Counted from the first letter of the stretch, positions 7,202-15,428 are shown. The stretch: DNA of 29,551 nt from an uncultured Helicobacter sp. (GCF_937906905.1 NZ_CALERY010000031.1:1-29551), one strand, 5' to 3'. Program-made: numbers and translations. The notes: generated by a model from the sequence alone, not told the origin.

Positions 7202-10138
7202 ATGATTTTTGAAAGACAAGAGTATCAGCAAAACTGCATTGATAATATCAAAGAGATTCTGTCAAATTTTGACTTTACAAAGCAAGATAATTTAAAAGAA
7301 TGTTTGCAAGACTTTTACAAACGCACACCTATGCCAATACACAATATCAGCGATAAACTACGCTTAGATATTTTAATGGAAACAGGCACGGGCAAAACTT
7401 TCACTTATCTTAATCTCATTTTTGAACTTCACAAGCATTTTAAGCAAAATAAATTTATCATCTTCGTGCCAAGAAAGGCGATTTTAGAATCTGTGAAGCA
7501 AAATATCAAGCTTACAAAAGACTACTTTTACAGCGAGTATAAAAAGCATTTAAAATCCTATATCTACACAGATAGCAAGTCGCAATCACAAATCATCAAT
7601 CACTATATCAAAAATACAGATGAGCTAAGTGTGCTTATCCTAACCAATAGTGCCATTGATAAAAAAGATAATTTGCTCAATAAAAATAATGAAAATCTTT
7701 TCAATACTAAAAGCATTTTTGAAAATATCGCCGCTCTAAAACCCATTTCTATCATTGATGAGCCGCATTTGCTAAAGGGCGAAGCGTTTAATCGCTACTT
7801 TTCTAAGCTTAATTCTCTATATTTCCGCTTTGGTGCGACTTTCCCTAAAGAAAGCGAGTATGCTTTAAGCAATGTCGCTTACTGCCTTGATTCTATCACG
7901 GCTTTTAGAGAATACCTTGTCAAACAAATCCGCGTGCATACACTGATACAAAACAACACTGCCCCATTTTTGATAGCCACAAACACAGCTAAACCAAAAT
8001 CCGCTACTTTTTCCTTTTTTAACAATGGCATAGAAAAACGCACAATGATTTTGCAAAATAACAGCCTAGCCCCACTAGATTCTAGCTTTCAAAGCATTAG
8101 TTTAGTCAATGTCAATAAAGACAAAGCCTATTTAAGCAATGGCGAAGTGATAGAAAGCAAAAAGTCCTACAAACTAAGCCAAGATGAAATCACAAGCCTT
8201 TTAGAGAGAGCCATCGCCCTGCATTTTGAAAAAGAAGAAGCATTATTTAAGCAAAATATTAAAGCTTTAAGCTTATTTTTTATCCCAGAGATTAAGGACT
8301 TTAGAGGGGAAAATCCCTTTATCAAAAACACTTTTGAAAGACTTTATAAACAAAAACGCCAAGAAATTTTACAGAAAAATTTAGATGAAAATTACAGGGC
8401 GTATTTGCAAAAAGATTTTGATGAAAATGGAAATTTAAGAGTGCATCAGGGCTATTTTAGCGGCGATAGCAATCTCACAAGCAAAAAGAAAGAAAGCAAC
8501 AAAGAAACCCTAGAAGCAAATGATATAAAGCTCATTTTGCAAGAAAAAGAGAAGCTGCTCTCTTTTAGCACGCCCTTGCGTTTTATCTTTAGTGTATGGG
8601 CGTTGCAAGAGGGCTGGGATAATCCAAATATTTTTACTCTAACCAAACTCGCACATTCTAGCAGTGATGTCAGCCGCCACCAGCAAGTAGGCAGGGGCTT
8701 GAGAATTTGTGTCAATAATGAGGGCAAAAGGATTACGCATAAATTTTTAAAATCTAGCGAAAATGAATTTTTTGCTATCAATTACCTAGATATGCTTGTA
8801 AGCAGTGAAGAAAGGGGCTTTATTGAAGGGCTGCAAAAAGAAATTATGGATTCTAGCTTTGCCTTAGATGCGAAGTTTATTACTAGAGAAAAACTAGAAG
8901 CCTTAGGGCTTGATGATAGCCAGATAAACAGATTGCTTATTGTATTAGAAGATTTACACTTAGTAGAATTTGATAAATCTAGCAATATCTACACCATTAC
9001 AGCCCCCATTTATGAAAGCATAAAAGACAATGAGAGTTTAAAAAATCTTTTACAAGATAAATTTGAGTGTGTTTTAGAAGCCTTTAAAGCCACAAATACC
9101 GCACAAAATCAAGTAGAAAATGCCAACACCCCAAAAGAAAAAGTTACAATCAAATCAAACCTAGCACAAGAGTTTAAAGACCTATGGCGCACAATCAATC
9201 AAAAATCAATCCTTATCTATAAAGACATCAAGCAAGATTCCCTAGTGCAATCCATAGCCCATATTTTCAACCAAACCCAAATCCCAAAAGAATCTGTGCG
9301 TTTTGAAAGCAAGATTTATGATACAAAAAGCAATAAAATCATCACCAAAGACTTACAAGAAATACGCACAAAAGACTATGCAAAATCCCTTGAAAAAGAC
9401 TTCAAATCCCTAGCCCTTGACTTTGCTAAAGAGCATAAAATCCCACTTCCCTTTTTGCTAGAGCTTTTAAACAAGCTAAATAAGCAAAATTTCACCAACT
9501 CCCCCAAAGCAGCCTTTGAAGCCTTAAAAAACATCTACAAAGAAGAGCTACATAAAAACCTTCTTCTAAGCGTGGGCTATGAGTTTATCCAAAGCTATTC
9601 CAACAGCTCCCTTTTATACGATGAAAATGGCAAACCAAAAGAGAATATAGAAGCGCAAAAGCTAGGCAAATTTATCGCCAAAGATTCTAGTAAATCAACG
9701 CCCCTAGACCCTCCCTCAAACTATCTTTTTGACAAAGTGATTTATGATAGCCACATTGAAAAAGAAGTCATTACAAACGACCCCCAAACGATAGATAATA
9801 AATCCATAATCGTCTTTGCCAAACTTCCTAAATTTAGCATTCCCACACCTTTTAAGCAGTATGAGCCAGATTTCGCCTATCTTTTGCAAGATGAAAATGG
9901 GCAGAAAATCTTTTTCATTTGCGAAACCAAAGGCTATGACGATGAACGCTCAATCCCTGAATTAGAGCGAAAAAAGATAGATTATGCAAAAAGATTTTTC
10001 CAAAGCTTGCAAGAGAGTCTAAAAGATGAAAATATCAAAGTGCTTTATAGCACACGCATTAACAAGCAAGATTTATTAGCAAGTCTAAAAGAAGCGATAC
10101 ATCAAGCACAAACAAATCAAGTAAAGGAGAGCAAATGA
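7202..10138 (+). CDS. res: Type III restriction subunit, DEPH helicase-nuclease (Res2)
   Basis: Predicted restriction subunit of a second type III system, 978 residues. It has Walker A TGTGKT (61-66), the type III-like motif II DEPH (186-189), motif VI in HQQVGRGLRI, and a C-terminal PD-(D/E)xK nuclease with EPDFAYLL (D890) and ICETKG (E908, K910). Type III Res proteins cut only in complex with Mod, after ATP-driven communication between two unmodified head-to-head sites. Its stop overlaps the start of mod2 as ATGA (10135-10138), so the two are translationally coupled. The order res then mod is the reverse of the classical mod-res order. It lies 2 bp downstream of res1. Confidence 0.92.
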   Translation: MIFERQEYQQNCIDNIKEILSNFDFTKQDNLKECLQDFYKRTPMPIHNISDKLRLDILMETGTGKTFTYLNLIFELHKHFKQNKFIIFVPRKAILESVKQNIKLTKDYFYSEYKKHLKSYIYTDSKSQSQIINHYIKNTDELSVLILTNSAIDKKDNLLNKNNENLFNTKSIFENIAALKPISIIDEPHLLKGEAFNRYFSKLNSLYFRFGATFPKESEYALSNVAYCLDSITAFREYLVKQIRVHTLIQNNTAPFLIATNTAKPKSATFSFFNNGIEKRTMILQNNSLAPLDSSFQSISLVNVNKDKAYLSNGEVIESKKSYKLSQDEITSLLERAIALHFEKEEALFKQNIKALSLFFIPEIKDFRGENPFIKNTFERLYKQKRQEILQKNLDENYRAYLQKDFDENGNLRVHQGYFSGDSNLTSKKKESNKETLEANDIKLILQEKEKLLSFSTPLRFIFSVWALQEGWDNPNIFTLTKLAHSSSDVSRHQQVGRGLRICVNNEGKRITHKFLKSSENEFFAINYLDMLVSSEERGFIEGLQKEIMDSSFALDAKFITREKLEALGLDDSQINRLLIVLEDLHLVEFDKSSNIYTITAPIYESIKDNESLKNLLQDKFECVLEAFKATNTAQNQVENANTPKEKVTIKSNLAQEFKDLWRTINQKSILIYKDIKQDSLVQSIAHIFNQTQIPKESVRFESKIYDTKSNKIITKDLQEIRTKDYAKSLEKDFKSLALDFAKEHKIPLPFLLELLNKLNKQNFTNSPKAAFEALKNIYKEELHKNLLLSVGYEFIQSYSNSSLLYDENGKPKENIEAQKLGKFIAKDSSKSTPLDPPSNYLFDKVIYDSHIEKEVITNDPQTIDNKSIIVFAKLPKFSIPTPFKQYEPDFAYLLQDENGQKIFFICETKGYDDERSIPELERKKIDYAKRFFQSLQESLKDENIKVLYSTRINKQDLLASLKEAIHQAQTNQVKESK

Positions 10139-12543
10139 TACCTAAAAACGAAGCGATAAAAAAGGGCGTAACAATCATAGATTCTAAGCAGTCTCACAAC
10201 CAACTCTTAGAAACCCTTAAGGCAAATTTCCCGCAAGTCATTAAAGATAATCAAGTGGATTTAAAGGCTATCGCCACGCTTTTAGGGCTAAATGATAAGG
10301 CGGATATACAAGGCTATGAGCTAACATTCACTGGCAAAGGCTTGGCAAATGCCCTGTATAGCACCCCTACACAAAAGCTACTTACATTTGAGACAAGCTT
10401 TATCCCACCCCACAGCATAGAATCTGTCATTGCGAGGCAGTCGCAAAGCGACAACAAAGCAATCCAAAATATAGAATCCACTTGTCATACTGAGCCTTTA
10501 GGCGAAGTATCTAAAAGTCTAGAATCTAGCCCCCAAACTCCGCAAAACTTCATCATAAGAGGCGATAATTTAGACGCACTTAAAATCCTAAAATCCGCCT
10601 ACACAGAAAAAATAAAAATGATTTACATTGATCCCCCCTACAATACAAAAAATGAAAATTTTATTTACCCCGATAATTTTAGGAAAGATTATCAAGCGAT
10701 TTTACAAGAAGTAGGACTGCTTGAGATTGATGAAAATGGTGAAGAAAAAGAGAGTGAAACGCTAAAGTTTTTTAGAAATATACAAGGCTCACGCACACAT
10801 AGTGGGTGGCTAGCCTTTATGCTCCCACGATTGAAACTTGCTAGAGATTTGCTTAAAGATGATGGCGTGATTTTCATAAGCATTGATGATAATGAGCAAG
10901 CAAATTTAAAGATTCTCTGTGATGAAATTTTTGGGGAAGAGAATTTTGTGGCGTGTATAGTTGCAGAATCTGCTCCAGCAGGAACACAAAGCTCTAATTT
11001 TATAGCACAGCAACATTCTTATTGCTTGGTATATGCAAAAACAATTTGCGATAATTCACTATCTAAAATAATGCTTACAGATTCTGAATTAACCAAAAAA
11101 TATGCCGAAAAAGATGAGTATGGAGAATTCTATATTGAGCGATTGTGGAAGCGTGGAATTGGTGGAAGAAAAGAAGATGTGCCTTCACTACATTTTCCTG
11201 TTTATTTTGATGAAGCAAAAGATAAAATTTATATTGACGATGAAATTTCAGACCATAAAAATTTAATAAAAATAATCCCTTATCAATCTGTTGGCGTATT
11301 AGGCAGATGGACTTGGAGCAAAGAAAAAATGAAATCTGAAAAATATAAACTTATCGTCAAAAAAGTTAATGGTGAATACAAACTACATAAAAAACAATAC
11401 AAACAAGATGAAATAGGAAAATTACCAAATTCAATAGTAAAAAGTGAAATCGCTAGAACAGAAATAGGCTCTCTTGAACTTAAAGAAATTATGGGCGCAA
11501 AAATTTTTGATTATCCAAAATCTGTAAAATTTCTTAAACACCTAATCAAAATATCCACAACAACCCCTAGCACTTCTGCGGGGGGGGGGGGGGAACTCTC
11601 GCCGCATAGCGTAGAATCTAGCAACGATAGCAAAGCGTCATTGCGAGGAAGCGAAGCGACCGAAGCAATCCACAATGCGGAATCTAAAAAGCTAGATTCT
11701 AGTAGCTTAGATTCTATGGATTGCCACGATTTTGCTAGTGCAAAATCTCGCAATGACGACAAAGCAGATTCTAAAGCACAAGCAGAATCCACAAGCAATT
11801 CTAAGATTTTGCAAGAGAAAGCACAAGGGGACAAGGCGGAAGCAGTTGAGATGAGAAATCGCGGTTTTCAAGGCGAAGGCGAAGGGAGTTACCTAAGCGG
11901 TAATGACCGAGCCGACAACGCAGAATCCGCGATTTATCGCTCAAATGCAACGCCTGAGATAATTTTAGACTTTTTCGCCGGCAGTGGCACAACCGCCCAC
12001 GCCATAATGGAGCTAAACAAAGAAGATGGCGGCAATCGCAGATTTATCCTAGTCCAGCTTGATGAGCCTATAAATGAAGAGAAAAATAAAACCGCCTATG
12101 ATTTTTGTAAAAACGAGATTAAAAGTCAAAATCCAGTGATAAGCGATATAACCATTGAGAGAGTAAAAAGAGCAAGTATAAAAGCGGATAAAAACTTTAG
12201 CGGCTTTAGTGTGCTATCCTTAAGTGATAAGCCAGAGCTTATCACAAATGAAAAAGGCACACTAAAACTACTAGATAGCACAATAAGCCCAAGAGATAAA
12301 GCCCTAAATCTAGCCTTACAAAGTGGCAAGCCCCTAGACAAACTGCTAGAATCTATCTTTGAAAACAAGCTTTATAAATGTGAAGATTGCTTATATGTAA
12401 TAGTGTGTGATAAAGAAGTGCTAGAATATTTACGCAATACACAAAATGAATATATTTTCATTGATGCCTTTAGCGATATAAGCCTAGAAAGCTTTTTAAA
12501 TTTGGATTCTAGCTTAAATGAGCGACTTAGAGTGGTGTATTAG
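10135..12543 (+). CDS. mod: Phase-variable type III DNA adenine methyltransferase (Mod2)
   Basis: Modification subunit partnered with Res2, 802 residues. The catalytic motif DPPYNTK (D166-Y169) precedes FAGSGTT (614-620), the beta-class order, and residues about 265-465 should be the target-recognition domain. A G14 run (11580-11593; Gly-rich SAGGGGE from residue 481) is in frame as sequenced, so this copy reads ON. Losing or gaining one G brings a TAG at 11612-11614 or 11607-11609 respectively, ending the protein near residue 490 before the SAM motif. About 129 residues (476-604) separate the helix ending HLIKI from ILDFFAGSGTT, where Mod1 has about 8. This insert is built of palindromic repeats, and two more half-repeats lie at residues 97-130. 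Start ATG overlaps the res2 stop. Confidence 0.93.
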   Translation: MIPKNEAIKKGVTIIDSKQSHNQLLETLKANFPQVIKDNQVDLKAIATLLGLNDKADIQGYELTFTGKGLANALYSTPTQKLLTFETSFIPPHSIESVIARQSQSDNKAIQNIESTCHTEPLGEVSKSLESSPQTPQNFIIRGDNLDALKILKSAYTEKIKMIYIDPPYNTKNENFIYPDNFRKDYQAILQEVGLLEIDENGEEKESETLKFFRNIQGSRTHSGWLAFMLPRLKLARDLLKDDGVIFISIDDNEQANLKILCDEIFGEENFVACIVAESAPAGTQSSNFIAQQHSYCLVYAKTICDNSLSKIMLTDSELTKKYAEKDEYGEFYIERLWKRGIGGRKEDVPSLHFPVYFDEAKDKIYIDDEISDHKNLIKIIPYQSVGVLGRWTWSKEKMKSEKYKLIVKKVNGEYKLHKKQYKQDEIGKLPNSIVKSEIARTEIGSLELKEIMGAKIFDYPKSVKFLKHLIKISTTTPSTSAGGGGELSPHSVESSNDSKASLRGSEATEAIHNAESKKLDSSSLDSMDCHDFASAKSRNDDKADSKAQAESTSNSKILQEKAQGDKAEAVEMRNRGFQGEGEGSYLSGNDRADNAESAIYRSNATPEIILDFFAGSGTTAHAIMELNKEDGGNRRFILVQLDEPINEEKNKTAYDFCKNEIKSQNPVISDITIERVKRASIKADKNFSGFSVLSLSDKPELITNEKGTLKLLDSTISPRDKALNLALQSGKPLDKLLESIFENKLYKCEDCLYVIVCDKEVLEYLRNTQNEYIFIDAFSDISLESFLNLDSSLNERLRVVY
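10424..10470 (+). repeat. Half copy of the GTCATTGCGAG palindromic element inside mod2
   Basis: The sequence has GTCATTGCGAG followed within 40 bases by AAAGCAATCCA, matching the left arm of the full elements at 11636 and 28706. It can fold with ATTGC (10429-10433) paired to GCAAT (10459-10463), enclosing a hairpin GTCGC-AAA-GCGAC (10440-10452). The right arm is absent. It is translated in frame as part of the Mod2 N-terminal region (VIARQSQSDNKAIQ), in a different phase from the two full elements. Confidence 0.65.
10482..10517 (+). repeat. Second small palindromic repeat (GTCATACTGAG type) inside mod2
   Basis: The stretch 10487-10510 folds as ATACT-GA-GCCT-TT-AGGC-GA-AGTAT: two perfect stems separated by a symmetric pair of GA/GA mismatches. 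It sits directly after the half element at 10424 and is translated as CHTEPLGEVSK. Only one copy is in this window, so calling it a dispersed repeat rests on its shape and its likeness to other genomes' repeats starting GTCAT.CTGAG. Confidence 0.45.
11580..11593 (+). repeat. Phase-variable poly-G tract (G14) in mod2
   Basis: Fourteen consecutive G residues in the coding strand of mod2, by far the longest G or C homopolymer in the window. Tracts this long slip during replication and are the usual contingency switch in Helicobacter and Campylobacter. The annotated frame needs this length (or a change of three). One unit more or less meets a TAG within seven codons, before the methylase SAM-binding motif. 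Confidence 0.95.
11636..11758 (+). repeat. RPE-like palindromic element, in-frame copy A (mod2)
   Basis: A 123-bp nested palindrome within codons of mod2. Outer arms CGTCATTGCGAG (11636-11647) and CTCGCAATGACG (11747-11758) are perfect complements. Inner arms GCAATCCA (11665-11672) and TGGATTGC (11717-11724) are too. The right half holds its own hairpin, GATTTTGC-TAGT-GCAAAATC (11728-11747). The centre is spacer rich in AGATTCT. The length is a multiple of three and the frame is open, giving SLRGSEATEAIHN and DCHDFASAKSRND in Mod2. The same family and the same frame recur at 28706. It resembles, in behaviour, the Rickettsia palindromic elements that insert in protein genes; I do not claim homology. 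Confidence 0.88.
11851..11943 (+). repeat. Third palindromic segment in the mod2 insert
   Basis: Arms AAATCGCGG (11856-11864) and CCGCGATTT (11927-11935) are perfect complements, with an inner TTACC/GGTAA hairpin (11889-11903). It lies between element A and the SAM motif and is read through in frame. The sequence differs from the other two repeat types. No second copy is in the window, so its status as a dispersed element is inferred. Confidence 0.5.
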
Positions 12544-12561
12544 ACCTTGAAAGCCAAGGTC
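12543..12561 (+). terminator. Hairpin at the end of the RM operon
   Basis: GACCTTG (12543-12549) and CAAGGTC (12555-12561) form a perfect 7-bp stem around AAAGC, starting at the last base of the mod2 stop. No U-run follows, so it is either a weak factor-independent terminator or a simple 3'-end stabiliser. Confidence 0.4.
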
Positions 12562-12596
12562 ATATCCTGCTGCAAACTGATTATGTAAAATTTTAT

Positions 12597-12604
12597 GCTA
12601 CCAT
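12597..12604 (+). promoter_or_regulatory. Possible promoter for the NifU-domain gene
   Basis: An extended -10-like segment, GCTACCAT within ATGCTACCAT, lies about 40 bp before the ATG at 12647 in the short gap after the mod2 hairpin. It resembles TGCTATAAT before gatC. No convincing -35 is seen, which is usual for Helicobacter sigma-80. An AAGG ribosome-binding site is at 12637-12640. Confidence 0.25.
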
Positions 12605-12646
12605 AAGCCCAAACAATTTCATCAAATATCAATCTCAAGGAATCAC

Positions 12647-12898
12647 ATGCTCCCTTTTAGCGATGAAGAGCTCTATGCACCCGTGCGAAGCTCGCTTGAT
12701 CGCGTGCGCCCCATGCTGCTGCGCGATAGCGGGGATATCGAGCTAGTGCGCATCACAGATGGCAGGGTGTATGTGCGACTTCTGGGCGCGTGCAGTGGCT
12801 GCGGTGCGGCACATACCACGCTCAAAAATGGCGTAGAAAAGCGGCTGCGCCATGATATCCACCCAGAAATCCAAGTCTTCCAAGAGCTAGAGTCCTAA
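12647..12898 (+). CDS. NifU C-terminal-domain (Nfu-type) Fe-S cluster protein
   Basis: An 83-residue stand-alone NifU-like domain. It carries the CxxC motif CSGC at 49-52 in the context LLGACSGCGAAHTTLKNGVE, typical of Nfu scaffold/carrier proteins that bind a [4Fe-4S] cluster at a dimer interface and pass it to apo-enzymes in the cytoplasm. The ATG has AAGG seven bases upstream. Composition is markedly more GC-rich than the RM island that ends 100 bp before, so the island boundary is sharp. It is followed after 69 bp by a TPR-like gene; a similar pairing of a nifU-like gene with a hypothetical gene occurs in H. pylori to my recollection. Confidence 0.87.
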   Translation: MLPFSDEELYAPVRSSLDRVRPMLLRDSGDIELVRITDGRVYVRLLGACSGCGAAHTTLKNGVEKRLRHDIHPEIQVFQELES

Positions 12899-12967
12899 TC
12901 GCAAAAGATCACAAGCCCTATTGGCAGCCCTAGAATCCAAACCCAGAATCTACATCAAAGGCAATAT

Positions 12968-13579
12968 GTGCAGCAAATTCAAATCCAAAGTCTCCAAAAA
13001 CGAAAGCTCATCGCAAAAGGCTTCAAAGCCTTGAGTGCGCGCGAGTTTGATAAAGCAGCGCATTATTTTGGCGAGGCACTTAGGCTAGATTCTAGCGACA
13101 AGCAGGCACGCATTGGTGTGCTTATCGCAGATATTGCGCAGGATTTCCCCAAAAAAGCCGAGCTCTTCACCGAGCTTTATCAAATTTTGCTTGCGTCATC
13201 ACCTCGCTCCCAGCGCGAAAATATCCAAAACCAAATGCTTGATATTCTGCGCGAGTTTGACGAGAGTCTAGGCTACATTAGCCAGCTTACTGAAAAAGAA
13301 GAAAGCCTAGAATCCGAGCAGCTCAATGGTATCGCGTATAAAGATTTTGTCGCACTTTGCGAGAAGCAAGGGTTTAAGGAAGTGTTTGAAAATCTAATTT
13401 TTAGTAGCAAAATCATCTTCACCCAGCGCAGTGATTTTTATCAGTTTCTTAAAGACCTTATCGAGCATGGCTTTAAGCATATCGCGCTTGCCTATATCGA
13501 GGATATGCCTCAAATCGCCTACAACAGCGAGCTCCAAGACATGCTAAAAGACACACTCAAAGAAGATAACAAAAACTAA
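12968..13579 (+). CDS. TPR-like hypothetical protein
   Basis: A 203-residue, largely helical protein without signal peptide or membrane segment. Residues about 12-45 (KGFKALSAREFDKAAHYF, then EALRLDSSDKQAR) match a TPR helix pair; the rest is helical and acidic with no clear family. GTG start at 12968 with AAAGG at 12957-12961, six bases away. The ATG two bases upstream (12966) is in another frame. It ends 5 bp before the PseH-PseI gene, which has no good ribosome-binding site of its own, so translational coupling is likely. Function unknown; a scaffold or interaction role is the natural guess. Confidence 0.75.
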   Translation: MQQIQIQSLQKRKLIAKGFKALSAREFDKAAHYFGEALRLDSSDKQARIGVLIADIAQDFPKKAELFTELYQILLASSPRSQRENIQNQMLDILREFDESLGYISQLTEKEESLESEQLNGIAYKDFVALCEKQGFKEVFENLIFSSKIIFTQRSDFYQFLKDLIEHGFKHIALAYIEDMPQIAYNSELQDMLKDTLKEDNKN

Positions 13580-13584
13580 ACCCC

Positions 13585-15366
13585 ATGCAGCTCTACTACA
13601 AGCGCGATAACCAAACCCCACGCCCATCAAATCACAGCCAAACCACGCCAACCAGCGCAGCAGGAAGCGTGGGGGTGGATTGCGGGATTTTGGGGCTAGA
13701 TTTTGTCAATTTGTGCGAAGAGGATATATTGCGCGTGCTTGCCATGCGTAATGATGAGCGTGTGGCGCGCTTCATGTATGCTAAATATATTAGCGAGAAA
13801 GCCCACAGAGAGTTTATCGCAAGCCTTGCCACGAATGCGCAGAGTAAATATTGGCTTTTCAAATATGGAGAAGTGCCACTAGGAGTAGGCTCGCTTAGCA
13901 GGATCTCACTTGCCAATAAGCATGCTTATATCGGTATCTATACCAACCCTTTTTTGAGCCCTGCGCAAAAACGCGATATCTATGCTAGAAGTGGGTTTAG
14001 CAGTGTGGGGGAGATGATTTTATGTGCGCTAGAATCTGGGGCTAGAGAGCTTGGGCTATGTGCGCTCTATCTAGAAGTGCTAGAATCCAACACGCATGCC
14101 AGGGCATTTTATCAGCGGCAAGGTTACAAACCACAAGGCAAGCTTGAGGGGTTTGTGCGCACTGCGCCAGATTCTAGCAAGACAGGCTCTAGTCAGCTAG
14201 ATTCTAGCGCAAGCGATAATGCAAGTGCCAGCAAGCACGGAGGATTTGTAGATGTCCATATCTATGGCAAAAGACTAGACAACACACCAGAATCTAAAAG
14301 CCACCATTTGCCAGCCCCACTCCAGCACAACCCCAAAGCCTCTGCACCACTGCGCTCCACACCAAATCGCCCAATCCTTGTAGCAGAGATCTCTGCCAAT
14401 CACAACCAGAATCTACAACTCGCCAAGCATACTATAAAAGCCGCCAAGCTCGCAGGTGCGGATTTCGTCAAGCTCCAAACCTACACGCCAGAGTGCCTAA
14501 CCATACGAAGCGATAAATCCTACTTCCGTATAGATTCTGGCACACTCTGGGACGGACAGAGTCTCTATGATCTCTACAAGCAAGCCTACACGCCATTTGA
14601 GTGGCATAAGGAGCTTTTTGCCTATGCGCGCTCGCTTGGCGTGGGGATATTTAGCTCGCCATTTTCCCCAGCTGCACTTGAACTACTCGAGAATCTACAC
14701 TGCCCGATGTATAAAATCGCAAGCTTTGAAATCACCGATACATCATTCATCTCGCTAGTTGCCAGCACGCAAAAGCCCATCATCATCTCCACAGGTGCAG
14801 CAAAACACGAGCAGATTTTAGACGCGCTAGAAGCCTGCCATAATGCTGGCAATCACGACATCACACTGCTACTTTGCACCAGTGCTTACCCTGCCCCACT
14901 AGAATCCGCCTGCTTGCGCGCTATGCCAGCGCTCGCACGCTATGGGGTGCGCTATGGGCTAAGCGACCATACGCAAGGCGATATATGCGCGCTACTTGCA
15001 AGCGCACTAGGGGCAAGCATGATTGAGAAACATTTCATCATCAAGCGCACACTTGGTGGCGTGGATAGTAGTTTTAGCATGGAGGCACGCGAGTTTGCTG
15101 CACTCGCACAAAAGATTCAAGACGCCGCACTCGCACTAGGAGATGGAGATTTAGACAAGCGACTAGAATCTAACTCCAGCGTGTTTGCACGCTCACTTTT
15201 CATCGTGGAGGATATCAAGCAAGGCGAGATTCTAACCGCACGCAATATCCGCTCAATCCGCCCAGCGCATGGACTGCCGCCAAAGCGTTTAGGCGAGATT
15301 CTAGGCAGAAAGGCTAGCAGGGATTTGCAAGTAGGTGAGCCACTGCGTGATGGGGATTTCGAGTAG
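13585..15366 (+). CDS. pseI: Fused PseH acetyltransferase - PseI pseudaminic acid synthase
   Basis: A 593-residue two-domain enzyme for pseudaminic acid, the sugar that decorates flagellin in Helicobacter and Campylobacter. Residues about 38-232 are a GNAT acetyltransferase of PseH type (FVNLCEEDILRVLAMRNDE, VGSLSRISLANKHAYIGIY, LEVLESNTHARAFYQRQGY), which N-acetylates the UDP-4-amino sugar. They contain a serine/aspartate-rich insert at about 195-220. Residues 262-515 are a NeuB/PseI synthase (ILVAEISANHNQNL; metal-binding His candidates H462 in LSDHT and H483 in EKHF) that condenses the 6-deoxy-hexose with phosphoenolpyruvate. Residues about 525-590 are the C-terminal SAF antifreeze-like domain. 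PseH and PseI are separate genes in H. pylori and C. jejuni. ATG lies 5 bp after the previous stop. The first 36 residues are low complexity, so the true start could be later. Confidence 0.9.
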   Translation: MQLYYKRDNQTPRPSNHSQTTPTSAAGSVGVDCGILGLDFVNLCEEDILRVLAMRNDERVARFMYAKYISEKAHREFIASLATNAQSKYWLFKYGEVPLGVGSLSRISLANKHAYIGIYTNPFLSPAQKRDIYARSGFSSVGEMILCALESGARELGLCALYLEVLESNTHARAFYQRQGYKPQGKLEGFVRTAPDSSKTGSSQLDSSASDNASASKHGGFVDVHIYGKRLDNTPESKSHHLPAPLQHNPKASAPLRSTPNRPILVAEISANHNQNLQLAKHTIKAAKLAGADFVKLQTYTPECLTIRSDKSYFRIDSGTLWDGQSLYDLYKQAYTPFEWHKELFAYARSLGVGIFSSPFSPAALELLENLHCPMYKIASFEITDTSFISLVASTQKPIIISTGAAKHEQILDALEACHNAGNHDITLLLCTSAYPAPLESACLRAMPALARYGVRYGLSDHTQGDICALLASALGASMIEKHFIIKRTLGGVDSSFSMEAREFAALAQKIQDAALALGDGDLDKRLESNSSVFARSLFIVEDIKQGEILTARNIRSIRPAHGLPPKRLGEILGRKASRDLQVGEPLRDGDFE

Positions 15367-15428
15367 GATATTTAGGATTTGCTAGCAACAAGAGCAAAAC
15401 CAGCACACCGAGGGCACGATGTAAGCGT

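Noticed and set aside
4344..10138. res1 and res2 as a recent tandem duplication
   Set aside because: Walker A, motif II and nuclease motifs differ (DEAH against DEPH; DxK against ExK), and the sequences around them are not alike.
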